Of a stretch of 64,000 nucleotides of DNA, positions 43,519 through 52,985 are shown piece after piece. Location: contig NZ_JBKAHK010000010.1 of the NCBI RefSeq assembly GCF_046298265.1, positions 1-64,000 on the forward strand. The letters run 5' to 3'. The notes under the pieces are model-generated. The model made no database searches, had not been told where the DNA came from, and saw only the letters and a program-made list of their open reading frames with translations. Made by a program: the position numbers and the translations under genes. Source of the DNA: Gillisia xinjiangensis (GTDB lineage: Bacteria > Bacteroidota > Bacteroidia > Flavobacteriales > Flavobacteriaceae). Positions within the stretch are counted from its first letter, which is position 1. Every line of letters starts with the position of its first letter.

Positions 43519-46392
43519 TTATTTAAGTGTAAAACTCACTCTTGCGAATAAGAATCTTCCACCTATTCCAAATTGTTGCGCTCTTCTGGACCAATCGAAC
43601 CTACCATCACTTCGGTTATTGAATTCAGCAGCAGCTCTATCAGGATATATATCCAGGATATTATTTGCTCCTACGGTTAAAGTTAGAGCATCGGTAGCTT
43701 TATATCCAACAGAAAGGTCGGTGACAATTTTATTAGAAAAAACCTGCTGATTTTCACGCGTTGTAACAGCTTCGGTTACTTCCCCAAAGTACACATTCCT
43801 TAAAAACACATTATATTTCCCTGCAAAGAGATTATTAGTAAGGTTCACCTTGGTTCTTGGAACGGCCTCTTCCAAATATACCCGGCTGTCTTCAGGAAAA
43901 TAAATTCCTACTTTTCCGGCACGCTCTAATTGGGGTGAAGCCTTAATATCTCCCACCTGTTTGGTTTTAGAAAAAGTTCCCGCAAGATCTGATTTCAAAC
44001 GAAAGCCATTTCCAAAAATGGCATTATGGGTTAGCACTACATCAATTCCCTTGGATTCTGTATCTATGGCATTGGCAAAAAAGGAAGCAGCTGTAGCATT
44101 TGCCTGAGATAATAAAATATCCAGTTCTGTTCCTGTCCCGGGTCCTTGAAATTGCCCGGTATAAACCACCCTGTCATCTATGGCAACAAAGTACCCATCG
44201 GCAGTCAGGGAAAGATTAGCATCAGGAATTTTAGCGGTAAATCCAAGACTTACACTTTTAGATGTTTCTTCTTTTAACTGTGGGATACCTAAAAGTTGTG
44301 CAGGTCTACTATCGTTAGCAAACGTACCTACTTCCTGAGGATTCCCCTCGTTATCAAAAATTGTAGAGGTTGAATTAAAGTTTAACTGGTGTAAGGATGG
44401 AGCCCTAAACCCTGTGTTTACAGCACCTCTTATATTGATATTATCGTTTAATTTATAGCGGGAAGACACTTTGAAATTTATGGTTGATCCAAAATCGGAA
44501 TAGTCTTCAAACCGGGTTGCGAACGTAAGTAAAAATTGCTCGGTTAGATCGGCTTCAACATCAAAATAACCGGCAATACTGCTGCGTTCACGGGCGAGTT
44601 CATTTTTAGGGCTAAATCCAGGAAAAACCTGGGATCCTCCGGGCCTGGAATTTCCAAAGAAATCCTTGGCCGGAACCTGGTCTGAACGTGTAATTACATC
44701 GCCTTGCTCTGTATATTGCTCATAGGAAGCTCTTTCTCCAGCTACGATATCATATTTTTCCATTCGATATTCCGCACCGAACGCAATATTGACACCTTCA
44801 AATAAATCCTGATAAAAATTTGAGATATCAAGGTTTGTGGTGTTTTGGGCAAAAGAGAAGCCACCGGCATCAAAAGTTGTAGGACTGGCCTTTTGCAATG
44901 ATGCGTTGGAGGTATTAGAGATCATATAAAGAAATTCGTTTTTTCCATAAGTGTTGCTAAAATCAAGATTCCAGTCTCCTATCATGCCTTTAATCCCTGC
45001 CGCAAGTGATTGGTCGTTTATTTTGGAATTGATCTCCGGTAAAAAACCATCTATAAATATGGGGGTATAGGTCCTGCTCTGGTTTGGTAATCTATAGAAA
45101 CCGGCAGAATTCCCTGTTCTGGAACTTATTCCCGCAAAGGAATAAATCTCAGTACCGGCATCATCTAAAGGCAATGAGAAATTTGCGAAAAACCTACCAC
45201 CTCGAAGTGCAGATTGCCCTACTCTCATATTGTAGTCACTCCTATCCTGGCCTCTTGCATTCAGCTCCGCTTCTGTAAAATCTGCGCCCAATAATCCTTG
45301 CAAGGCCGCTCTATCTGGTGCATTATTTATGTCATCTCTAAATTCGGAGCTAAAATAAGCCACATTTTGAGCAAATTGCTGAATTTGAGTGTTTGTTAAG
45401 GATGAAATATCTGCTCCTGAAGCCGCAGCAACTCTTTCTATTCCATTATAGGCATTAAAAATAGATCCTTCCCATTCCTTCATCCGGCTGTAATCTTCCC
45501 TGAAATCAAAATCTCCGGCAAAATTTATAAATCCGCCATTATCACCTAACGGAATTCCATAACTTGCAGCCACGTTTACCGTTTCTCCATCTACCCCGCC
45601 GGTTTGGTCGTTGGCATTTTTAGAAAAATTGGCTCCCGTTGTAACATCAAAATTTAGTTCATTTACATCGTTTTTCAAAACAATATTGATCACTCCCGCG
45701 ATAGCATCAGATCCATATTGAGCTGCTGCCCCATCCCTTAAAACTTCTATTCTGGAAATAGCGGCAGCAGGAATGGCATTTAAATCGGTTCCTACACTTC
45801 CTCTACCAAAAGTTCCATTCACGTTTACCAAAGAAGAATTATGTCTTCTCTTTCCATTGATAAGAACCAAGACCTGATCTGGTCCAAGTCCTCTAAGGGA
45901 GGCCGGATCTATATGATCTGTACCATCGGAAATGGTTTGTGTATTGGATGAAAATGAAGGTGCCACATAATTCAACATCTGATTCAGGTTTACCTGTGGT
46001 ACAGCCGAGGATAATTCTTTTATATCAAGAACATCAATAGGCACGGTAGATTCTACTACGGTTCGGTTCATATTTCTGGACCCGATCAAAACCACCTCAC
46101 TTAATGCCATTCCGGAAACCATAGTTACATTAATTTCGGCACGATCTATAACAACTTCCCTGGCATCATATCCCACAAATGAAAACACAAGGGTTTGTCC
46201 TAAATTTGCCTCCAGGGAATAGTTTCCATCAAAATCTGTTATAGTTCCCTTGTTGGTGCCTTTTATAGCTACAGAGACCCCCGGAAGTAGTTGAGATTGC
46301 TCATCTATCACAGTTCCAGAGACTTGCTGGATTTGGCCCTGAGCGTGCCATCCAACAAACAATAAGCAGATCATTACGTAAAAATTCTTCAT
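43519..46392 (-). CDS. TonB-dependent receptor with carboxypeptidase-like N-terminal domain
   Basis: 957 residues. Signal peptide (MKNFYVMICLLFVGWHAQGQ), then a CarboxypepD_reg-like domain (VSGTVIDEQSQLLPGVSVAIKGTNKGTITDFDGNYSL), a plug (MNRTVVESTVPIDVLDI; DQVLVLINGKRRHNSSLVN; GSDAIAGVINIVLK) and a long beta-barrel ending FLFARVSFTLK. No SusD-type partner adjoins, so it is not a polysaccharide-utilisation pair. The substrate is not evident. Confidence 0.9.
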   Translation of the reverse strand: MKNFYVMICLLFVGWHAQGQIQQVSGTVIDEQSQLLPGVSVAIKGTNKGTITDFDGNYSLEANLGQTLVFSFVGYDAREVVIDRAEINVTMVSGMALSEVVLIGSRNMNRTVVESTVPIDVLDIKELSSAVPQVNLNQMLNYVAPSFSSNTQTISDGTDHIDPASLRGLGPDQVLVLINGKRRHNSSLVNVNGTFGRGSVGTDLNAIPAAAISRIEVLRDGAAAQYGSDAIAGVINIVLKNDVNELNFDVTTGANFSKNANDQTGGVDGETVNVAASYGIPLGDNGGFINFAGDFDFREDYSRMKEWEGSIFNAYNGIERVAAASGADISSLTNTQIQQFAQNVAYFSSEFRDDINNAPDRAALQGLLGADFTEAELNARGQDRSDYNMRVGQSALRGGRFFANFSLPLDDAGTEIYSFAGISSRTGNSAGFYRLPNQSRTYTPIFIDGFLPEINSKINDQSLAAGIKGMIGDWNLDFSNTYGKNEFLYMISNTSNASLQKASPTTFDAGGFSFAQNTTNLDISNFYQDLFEGVNIAFGAEYRMEKYDIVAGERASYEQYTEQGDVITRSDQVPAKDFFGNSRPGGSQVFPGFSPKNELARERSSIAGYFDVEADLTEQFLLTFATRFEDYSDFGSTINFKVSSRYKLNDNINIRGAVNTGFRAPSLHQLNFNSTSTIFDNEGNPQEVGTFANDSRPAQLLGIPQLKEETSKSVSLGFTAKIPDANLSLTADGYFVAIDDRVVYTGQFQGPGTGTELDILLSQANATAASFFANAIDTESKGIDVVLTHNAIFGNGFRLKSDLAGTFSKTKQVGDIKASPQLERAGKVGIYFPEDSRVYLEEAVPRTKVNLTNNLFAGKYNVFLRNVYFGEVTEAVTTRENQQVFSNKIVTDLSVGYKATDALTLTVGANNILDIYPDRAAAEFNNRSDGRFDWSRRAQQFGIGGRFLFARVSFTLK

Positions 46393-46527
46393 AACTTTAC
46401 ATTTTTTAAATTAGTTGTGCTAAAGCTAACTTAAAATTATGTGAAAAAACTATCTACAAACCCAAAAATCGGTTGTAAATAGCTTTTTTTGTGATTCTTA
46501 CAATATAAACTAGTAAAAAATTAGAAT

Positions 46528-47775
46528 ATGATATCCAAGGATGCACTCATAAAACGATTTGTTAGCTATGTTAAAATCGACACTCAAAGCGATCCTGATT
46601 CTGAAGAAACCCCAAGCACAAAAAAACAATGGATCCTGGCTAATCAACTTGCGGAGGAGTTAAAACAAATAGGAATGCAGGATGTTGATATAGATGACAA
46701 TGCTTATATCATGGCCACATTACCTGCCAATATTGCTCATGAGGTCCCCGTTATTGGGTTTATTTCGCATTTTGATACTTCCCCAGATTTTTCCGGAACT
46801 GATGTGAATCCGCAAATAATAAAAAATTATGACGGAAAGGATATTGTACTTAACAAAGAACTGGATATTGTGCTTTCTCCCGATTATTTTGAAGATCTTT
46901 TGCAATACAAAGGACAAACCCTAATAACAACAGATGGCACAACGCTTCTGGGAGCCGATGATAAGGCAGGAATTACAGAAATCATCTCGGCGATGGAATA
47001 CCTCATCAATAATCCGCAGATCCCGCACGGTAAAATAAGGGTAGGATTTACCCCAGACGAGGAAATAGGGAGAGGGGCTCATAAATTTGATGTGGAGAAA
47101 TTTGGAGCAAAATGGGCCTATACCATGGATGGAAGCCAGGTTGGTGAACTGGAATTTGAAAATTTTAATGCCGCATCTGCGAAAATTTATATAAAAGGTA
47201 AAATGGTTCATCCAGGATATGCCAAGGATAAAATGATTAATAGCATGTACATCGCACAGGATTTTATCAACTCTTTACCCAGATTGGAAACACCTGAACA
47301 CACGGAAGGCAGGCAAGGATTCTTTCACCTTTCTGATATACACGGCGATGTAGAAGAAACAAAACTGGAATACATCATAAGGGATCACGATAAAGACCAT
47401 TTTGAAGCCAGAAAAGAGATGATCCAGAATCTTACTTCAGAAATCAATTCACAGCACGAGAGAGAAGTTATTAAAATTGAGATCAAAGATCAGTATTCCA
47501 ATATGAGGGAAATGGTGGAACCGGTGATGCACATTGTGGATATTGCTGAAGAAGCCATGAAAGCATTAAATATTATACCTATCATAAAGCCTATTCGCGG
47601 TGGAACAGATGGAGCGCAACTCAGCTATATGGGCCTTCCCTGTCCTAATATTTTTGCCGGCGGACATAATTTTCACGGGAGATATGAGTATGTTCCTGTC
47701 GAGAGCATTCAAAAAGCTGTTGCTGTAATTGTTAAAATAGCAGAGATCACTTCTGAAAAATATAAGAAACGATAA
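46528..47775 (+). CDS. pepT: Peptidase T (tripeptide aminopeptidase)
   Basis: M20-family di-zinc peptidase removing the N-terminal residue of tripeptides in the cytoplasm. Metal ligands sit in GFISHFDTSPDFSG (His), LLGADDKAGI (Asp), FTPDEEIGRGAHKFD (catalytic Glu and metal Glu) and GGHNFHGRYEY near the end. The insert dimerisation domain spans about 210-320. 415 residues, slightly above the usual 405-410. It ends 1 bp before the ydeI-like gene. Confidence 0.94.
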   Translation: MISKDALIKRFVSYVKIDTQSDPDSEETPSTKKQWILANQLAEELKQIGMQDVDIDDNAYIMATLPANIAHEVPVIGFISHFDTSPDFSGTDVNPQIIKNYDGKDIVLNKELDIVLSPDYFEDLLQYKGQTLITTDGTTLLGADDKAGITEIISAMEYLINNPQIPHGKIRVGFTPDEEIGRGAHKFDVEKFGAKWAYTMDGSQVGELEFENFNAASAKIYIKGKMVHPGYAKDKMINSMYIAQDFINSLPRLETPEHTEGRQGFFHLSDIHGDVEETKLEYIIRDHDKDHFEARKEMIQNLTSEINSQHEREVIKIEIKDQYSNMREMVEPVMHIVDIAEEAMKALNIIPIIKPIRGGTDGAQLSYMGLPCPNIFAGGHNFHGRYEYVPVESIQKAVAVIVKIAEITSEKYKKR

Positions 47776-47776
47776 A

Positions 47777-48372
47777 ATGGCTGAAATCAACACAGTAGAT
47801 CAATACATTAATGCACATTCCGCCTGGACTGTTCAACTGAAGCTGCTTAGACAATTACTAAACTCCTTTCCATTAACCGAAACGATCAAATGGGGAGGTC
47901 CTGTATACACCCTGGAGGGGAAAAATCTAATAGGAATGGGGGCATTTAAAAATCATTATGCATTATGGTTGTTTCAGGGAGCATTGCTGCAAAACAATAC
48001 AGAATTGCTGGGAAATGCGCAGGAAGGCAAAACCAGTGCGCTTCGACAAATTAGATTTGATAAGGATTCTGATATTCAAATTGAAGTACTTTCCAAATAT
48101 ATCAGCGAAAGCATTGAACTCTCTAAAGAAGGGAAGATTATAAAACTAAATCTAAAAAGGAGCTCATCATTCCTTCACAACTAACAGATCAATTTGATAT
48201 AGACAAGGATTTAAGAAATGCATTTTCTGGCCTAAGCCCCGGAAAGCAAAGAGAATATTCAGAATATATTATAGAGGCAAAGAGGGATGAAACCAAGCAA
48301 AAACGAATTGAAAAAATAATTCCAATGATTAAGGTTGGTATGGGTTTAAACGATAAATATAAAAATTGTTAA
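47777..48372 (+). pseudogene. YdeI/OmdA-family protein, split by a frameshift
   Basis: The first frame (47777-48184) gives MAEINTVDQYINAHSAWTVQLKLL, the DUF1801-like domain with KWGGPVYTLEGKNLIGMGAFKNHYALWLF, then runs into an unrelated tail and stop. The family's second half continues in the -1 frame from an A5 run at 48154-48158: KKELIIPSQL, FSGLSPGKQREYSEYI, AKRDETKQKRIEKIIPMI, then GLNDKYKNC and a stop at 48372. Together they make a normal protein of about 198 residues. It is a recent frameshift, a sequencing error or, less likely, slippage. Confidence 0.8.
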
Positions 48373-48412
48373 AAGGAAAAAGGGACGAAATTTATCGTCC
48401 CTTTTTCCTTTT
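48371..48412. terminator. Bidirectional terminator after ydeI
   Basis: Perfect 18-bp stem (48371-48388 with 48395-48412), 6-nt loop. It overlaps the last two bases of the restored ydeI stop codon. Confidence 0.9.
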
Positions 48413-48428
48413 ATAATAAATCTTTTAT

Positions 48429-49151
48429 CTAGAAATAGCAGTTTCCACCTCTTCTTCTCCTATCCTTATTTGCAGTATCGAATAATTTTACCGTTAAACT
48501 TACAATTATTTGATCAAGCCTGGCGTCTTCTATTACCGCTCTGTTCATTACCGGAACATCAAAATCAGCGCTGTTGGACTCAAAATCGATTGTGCCCTGA
48601 CTTTCTTTTGATGACAAAGAACGGTCATAACGAACATCCAGACCGAAACTTCCAAATTGCACTTTCGCACCAATTTGGGCAGAGAAAGGGGTGTTTTGAA
48701 CCACTACCTGAGGTGGATCATTTAACGGTTCTAATCTTTCAATTGTTGCATCCATTATATTTTTATATGCAGCACCAGCATAAATGTCAAGAGGACCAAA
48801 AATATTATACCCCACCAAGACGGGAACACTTAATTCCTCCACTTCATATAATGTTGGCCCCTGGGGAAAATCAAATCTTGATTCCAGTTTTGAATAAACG
48901 ATCTCTGGCCTGATAAAGAACTTACCGAAATTTATTTGAGTCCAAATTCCTCCATGAAAACCAATTTCACCCTCTGCCGTGAAAGTTGCGCTTGTATATT
49001 CGGCCGGAATACCTGAATCAATCCCTGTAATTTCTCCTCCGTATGTCTTATTGATTCCTCCTTTTAAACCTATAGAAAATTCCTGAGCATGTAGTAGAGA
49101 AACATTAACAGCAATGTAGCATATAAGGAGGGGTAGCAATTTTTTATTCAT
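48429..49151 (-). CDS. PorT-family outer-membrane beta-barrel protein
   Basis: Signal peptide (LLPLLICYIAVNVSLLHAQ), then FSIGLKGGINKTYGG and alternating strands (GGIWTQINFGKFFIRPEIVYSK, VPVLVGYNIFGPLDIYAGAAYKNI, KVQFGSFGLDVRYDRSLS). It has the same order of motifs as the barrel at 13699-14295. The tail RRRGGNCYF after the last strand is unusual. Function unknown. The 294-bp gap 49152-49445 upstream is AT-rich, with no gene I can support. Confidence 0.8.
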   Translation of the reverse strand: MNKKLLPLLICYIAVNVSLLHAQEFSIGLKGGINKTYGGEITGIDSGIPAEYTSATFTAEGEIGFHGGIWTQINFGKFFIRPEIVYSKLESRFDFPQGPTLYEVEELSVPVLVGYNIFGPLDIYAGAAYKNIMDATIERLEPLNDPPQVVVQNTPFSAQIGAKVQFGSFGLDVRYDRSLSSKESQGTIDFESNSADFDVPVMNRAVIEDARLDQIIVSLTVKLFDTANKDRRRRGGNCYF

Positions 49152-49445
49152 AAATGGAATTTTTCAAATCGATGACTGGGGTAAATATATTATTTTAAAA
49201 AATAAATCAAGGGTGTTTCCTAAGCTTTTAACGCCTGTTAATCAAAAAAATTATATTGAATAGATTCAATTTGTATAATTAAAAAAAAGATTGCCTTAAA
49301 TGTCTTGATTAATTGCCACTATTACGGAGTTTCCGAATTAGTATACCATTTCAGGTTTAATCTCAAAAAATGAGTCTAAACAAAATAGTACAAACAATTT
49401 ACAATCACATTTAAAACAACCTTTTAAGTTGTAAAGATTCTATTA

Positions 49446-50696
49446 TTAATGAACTATAATAGCATCTGGCTCACCATCAGGATCATTATTAACAAACCCG
49501 CCCGTACTGGCAGCACCTAATAATAAGACACCTGCAGCATGTGGAGAAGCCATTGAAGTACCACTTATTGTATTATAACCTCCATCTTTCCAGGTAGATT
49601 TTACAGATACACCCGGAGCTGCATAATCCACGGGAGGATTCCCATAATTTGAGAAACTAGCCCAATTATCACTTGAATTCATTGCCGAAATAGTGACAAT
49701 ATTAGTTCCGTTAACTCTTGCCGGTGAACTGTTATTAGCATCAGTACTTTCGTTTCCAGCCGCTAAAGCAAATTTAATTCCTTTATTAGAAGCTGCAAGA
49801 ACCGCATCATCCAAAGCCTGAGAAACAGGGCCTCCTAAACTCAAATTCGCTACATCTCCGCTATTTCCATTTGCACCTACATGATCTACACCTGCAATTA
49901 CACCAGAATATGAACCGCTTCCGCGACTATCCAAAACCTTTACAGGGATTACAGTAGCACCAGGCGCAACACCTATTACTCCAAAATCATTATTGATTGC
50001 GGCTATAGTACCTGCAACGTGAGTTCCATGTCCATTACCATCGTCTGCAGATTTTGCGTCCCGACCGGAAGTGAAAGCATTAAAACCTCTGGAAGCATCT
50101 ACGTTAAGATCTGCGTGATCCAGGTCTATTCCAGTATCAACAACCCAGGCAACAGATGTACCTGTATAGTTAGCAACTCCGTTCACACGTGTAATACCAT
50201 ATGGAGTCTCCTGCGTGCCGGTTTCTCCGCCACCGCCGCCACCGCCATCACAAGGACCACCGTTTGGAGTTCCACAGGGAGGAGCGAACATTACTATCCT
50301 ATCCTGTTCAATGTATTTTACTTCTTTTTTTCCTCTTAATTGCTCCACCTGAGCTTTTGATAGTTTTAAGGTGGCTCCATTTACCGTTCTACTGTAAACA
50401 TTTACAATTTCAGCATTCGAAATTGAAGCGTCTGCAAGGATTCTTTTGGTTTGTTGTGCCATAGCTTCCTGAGCTTTTGCATAATTTTCAGGATATTTGG
50501 ATCCTACATCTTCAATCTCGTTGTCGCGGTAAACTACAATATACTGGCCATCTATAGCCTGAGAATCAAAATTGGAATCAAGCTCTGTAAAGGCTGCTTC
50601 TTCCTGAGATTTTTTTTCATCCTGCGTACAGGAGAAAAGAAATGCAGAGGCCACTATTGCAGCAGCACCCATTTTTAAGTTTAATTTTAACATCAT
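49446..50696 (-). CDS. Subtilisin-like (S8) serine protease lipoprotein
   Basis: Lipoprotein signal (IVASAFLFSC) with TQDEKK after the Cys; an inhibitor-I9-like propeptide (about 48-135, GQYIVVYRD...VKYIEQDRIVMF); a Gly-rich linker of seven consecutive glycines between two Cys-containing stretches; then the protease with Asp in WVVDTGIDLDH, His in GNGHGTHVAGTIA and Ser in SGTSMASPHAAGV. It resembles proteinase-K-type enzymes. The propeptide must be removed for activity. Anchoring in the outer membrane is inferred. 416 residues. Confidence 0.9.
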   Translation of the reverse strand: MMLKLNLKMGAAAIVASAFLFSCTQDEKKSQEEAAFTELDSNFDSQAIDGQYIVVYRDNEIEDVGSKYPENYAKAQEAMAQQTKRILADASISNAEIVNVYSRTVNGATLKLSKAQVEQLRGKKEVKYIEQDRIVMFAPPCGTPNGGPCDGGGGGGGETGTQETPYGITRVNGVANYTGTSVAWVVDTGIDLDHADLNVDASRGFNAFTSGRDAKSADDGNGHGTHVAGTIAAINNDFGVIGVAPGATVIPVKVLDSRGSGSYSGVIAGVDHVGANGNSGDVANLSLGGPVSQALDDAVLAASNKGIKFALAAGNESTDANNSSPARVNGTNIVTISAMNSSDNWASFSNYGNPPVDYAAPGVSVKSTWKDGGYNTISGTSMASPHAAGVLLLGAASTGGFVNNDPDGEPDAIIVH

Positions 50697-50967
50697 AAAA
50701 TAAGTTTTAGTTAAATTGTTTATTGTTTCTCAAATCTAAACTTAAATATGACATAATAATAATCACCAGAACCTATTTATATAATCGTACTCTAAAATCT
50801 TGTAAGAAAATCCCTGCTATCCAAAATATACTGTACCTTACAAAAGATATGTTAAAGTTTAGTTTAAATCTAATTTTTCAACATTCAGTAAGAAAAAAAC
50901 TATTCGTATTCAATTATTTTTTGGGGCAGAAAAGTTATTGTCCTCCTGTTTCCTCATTCAAAAAACG

Positions 50968-51007
50968 AAAATCGGTTTAAAAAGCAGGCTTTTTAAACCG
51001 ATTTTTT
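50968..51007. terminator. Isolated terminator-like hairpin
   Basis: A 17-bp perfect stem (AAAATCGGTTTAAAAAG/CTTTTTAAACCGATTTT) with a CAGG loop and T/A tracts on both sides, 122 bp after the rhodanese stop. The 433-bp gap 50697-51129 has no convincing gene; the hairpin could end the rhodanese mRNA or an unseen small RNA. Confidence 0.65.
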
Positions 51008-51129
51008 GACTTTAACTATGCCTGCCGGAAGTAGAATAATTCGCTACAGCCTAAGCATTATATTTTTCCAAAAGCTTTTGAAACTTCTTATCGTAGAAAA
51101 TATTTTTTAACTTGAAGTTGGGATTACGA

Positions 51130-51444
51130 CTATTGGTGAATTATTTCACCGTCCCATTCGGCTATCCCACCCATCAAATTATAAGCATTCTCAATTCCTT
51201 GTTGATTCATAAGCGCACAAGCTTGGGCACTTCGGGCACCGGAGCGGCAATACACAAAATAGTTCTTGGATTTTTCCAGCTTCCCAAGCTCATCTATAAA
51301 TTTCTGCCCTTTGTATATATCCAAATTGGTGGCTTCTGGAATATAGCCTTCAATAAATTCTTCTTCTGTTCTTACATCCAATATACAGGCATTTTCATCT
51401 TTTTTCAAAGATTCTTTCCATTGTTCCTGAGTTAGATTTTTCAT
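51130..51444 (-). CDS. Single-domain rhodanese
   Basis: 104 residues. ACILDVRTEEEFIEGYIPEATNLDI opens the rhodanese fold, and the active-site loop is VYCRSGARSAQA with the catalytic Cys at about residue 67. Such proteins carry sulfane sulfur in the cytoplasm (no signal peptide). The start MKNLTQEQW is the only good one. Confidence 0.9.
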   Translation of the reverse strand: MKNLTQEQWKESLKKDENACILDVRTEEEFIEGYIPEATNLDIYKGQKFIDELGKLEKSKNYFVYCRSGARSAQACALMNQQGIENAYNLMGGIAEWDGEIIHQ

Positions 51445-51710
51445 AATGTGACTTTAAAATGTTCAATGATTTTTAATAATGGTAAATATAAGGCAATCCA
51501 ACTTTGGAAGAAATCCAAAAAATAGTTAAAAATAGATCGGGTTAAGGAAAATTAATCACCTTGAAGCAAGCTCACAATATATCTATTGAGAAAAATCCCA
51601 CTGAATCTAAAAAAAGCTTCCTTAAAACCAAACATTGATATTGTATTCCCTACTTATTATGAAAATCTAAAATTTAACAAAACTTTAAAGTCACATCAAA
51701 TTAAACATAG

Positions 51711-51742
51711 TATATTTGTTTATACAAATGTTGTATGTACAA
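51711..51742 (+). promoter_or_regulatory. marR promoter and two palindromic operators
   Basis: A TATATTTG -7 box (51711-51718) is overlapped by ATTTGT-TTAT-ACAAAT (51714-51729), followed at once by the palindrome TTGTA-TG-TACAA (51731-51742), which ends on the base before the ATG. Typical of autorepressed MarR genes. No clear -33 box. Confidence 0.6.
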
Positions 51743-52195
51743 ATGAATATTGAAAATCAAATAAAAACCTCCGGCCGGCTGCCTGCCTCAAAAAGGTTGC
51801 TTATTAGTTTGCTTTACACAGCCAACCAGATAAATGATCAGATTGGGGAAACCTTAAAACCATTCGACATCAGCATTCCGCAATTTAATGTATTGAGAAT
51901 ATTAAGAGGTCAAAAAGGAAAGCCTGCCAATCTTAGCACAATACAGGAACGAATGGTGAGCAAGATGAGTAATACGACCAGGCTGGTGGATAAATTAATC
52001 CTGAAAGAACTTGTAGAACGGGTGATTTGCGAGGAAAACAGGCGTAAGGTTGAAATAACTATTACACAACAGGGGATGAATCTTTTAACCAAAATAGATC
52101 CAGTGGTAGACAATGCCGAAAAGGCAATTACCAATAAGCTACAACCTGATGAGATGGAAAAAATGACTGAGTTTCTGCAACAATTAAGACACTAA
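51743..52195 (+). CDS. MarR-family transcriptional regulator
   Basis: Winged-helix regulator of 150 residues. ISIPQFNVLRILRGQKGKPANLSTIQERMVSKMSNTTRLVDKLILKELVER covers the recognition helix, and the wing is ICEENRRKVEITITQQG. A longer frame from 51716 would start inside the promoter box, and the palindromes abut the ATG at 51743, so this start is chosen. It precedes yceI, a pairing seen across flavobacteria. The ligand is unknown. Confidence 0.9.
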   Translation: MNIENQIKTSGRLPASKRLLISLLYTANQINDQIGETLKPFDISIPQFNVLRILRGQKGKPANLSTIQERMVSKMSNTTRLVDKLILKELVERVICEENRRKVEITITQQGMNLLTKIDPVVDNAEKAITNKLQPDEMEKMTEFLQQLRH

Positions 52196-52277
52196 AGTAA
52201 GGAAGATCAACTTCCGCATGCCGTTTAAGTAAAAAAGAGTTATTTAATATTTTATAAACCATTAAAAGAGAATTATC

Positions 52278-52847
52278 ATGAAAAACAGAATTTTAAAAGG
52301 TGCTGCTGCATCCTTAGTAATTTTAACAACTTTAGCCTTTACCTCTCTTAACAAAGAGGTCAACATTAAAGAAAGTAAAGTGACCTGGAAAGGTGAAAAA
52401 GTAACGGGTTCACATACTGGGACCATTCAGCTAAAGGAAGGACATTTTATAGTGGAAGACGGTAACCCAGTTGGTGGGGAATTTGTAATGGATATGACCT
52501 CACTAATAAGTACGGACCTTTCAGGAGAAAATAAAGGCAAACTTGAAGGTCATTTAAAGTCGGATGATTTTTTCGGAGTAGAAAAATATCCAACGTCCAA
52601 ACTTGTAATAACCAGTATCTCTAAAAAAGCAGATGGAGTCTATGGAGCTGTTGGAGATTTAACTATTAAGAACAAAACAAACAAAGTAACTTTTGATCTT
52701 AACTGGAAAGAAAATTCTGCTTCTACCTCATTAAGTATTGACAGATCAAAATACGATGTGCGTTATGGATCTGGAAGTTTTTTCGACAATTTAGGAGATA
52801 AAACAATCTATGACAATTTTGATCTTGCTGTAGATTTAAAATTTTAA
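52278..52847 (+). CDS. YceI-family periplasmic protein
   Basis: Signal sequence (LKGAAASLVILTTLAFTSLNKE) followed by the YceI lipocalin-like barrel: VTWKGEKVTGSHTGTIQLKEGHF, GEFVMDMTSL, LEGHLKSDDFFGVEKYPTSKLVITSI, SFFDNLGDKTIYDNFDLAVDLKF. Such proteins hold long isoprenoid chains, for example polyprenyl quinones or carotenoid-like lipids. 189 residues. It lies 82 bp after marR, probably co-transcribed. Confidence 0.92.
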   Translation: MKNRILKGAAASLVILTTLAFTSLNKEVNIKESKVTWKGEKVTGSHTGTIQLKEGHFIVEDGNPVGGEFVMDMTSLISTDLSGENKGKLEGHLKSDDFFGVEKYPTSKLVITSISKKADGVYGAVGDLTIKNKTNKVTFDLNWKENSASTSLSIDRSKYDVRYGSGSFFDNLGDKTIYDNFDLAVDLKF

Positions 52848-52860
52848 AACCCAAAAAACT

Positions 52861-52891
52861 TTTGTTATTTAAAATATCATAAGTATATTTG
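52861..52891 (+). promoter_or_regulatory. Promoter of the trp operon
   Basis: TTTG (52861-52864), 19-bp spacer, TATATTTG (52884-52891): ideal Bacteroidota consensus, ending 5 nt before the leader-peptide ATG. Confidence 0.8.
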
Positions 52892-52896
52892 GCTAG

Positions 52897-52959
52897 ATGA
52901 AAAATAATACAGTACATACCTGGTGGTGGAACAACTTACGTCAACACAACGTGAAGTAA
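52897..52959 (+). CDS. trpL: trp operon leader peptide
   Basis: A 20-codon frame with three consecutive Trp codons (THTWWWNN-like core: residues 9-11 are W), ending TAA at 52957-52959. It sits between the promoter and a terminator, 74 bp before trpE. Ribosome stalling at the Trp codons when charged tRNA-Trp is scarce would prevent the downstream terminator from forming. A small hairpin (52934-52957) covers the end of the frame. I did not find a convincing antiterminator pairing by eye. Confidence 0.85.
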   Translation: MKNNTVHTWWWNNLRQHNVK

Positions 52960-52985
52960 CACTGCACTCGTATAAAATAATATAC

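Noticed and set aside
48154..48160. Programmed -1 frameshift in the ydeI-like gene
   Set aside because: The site does not fit the X XXY YYZ heptamer in the zero frame and no stimulatory stem was seen; an indel or sequencing error is simpler.
50723..50980. 85-codon frame in the gap before the rhodanese gene
   Set aside because: AT-rich low-complexity translation, no family resemblance, and its end overlaps the terminator hairpin.
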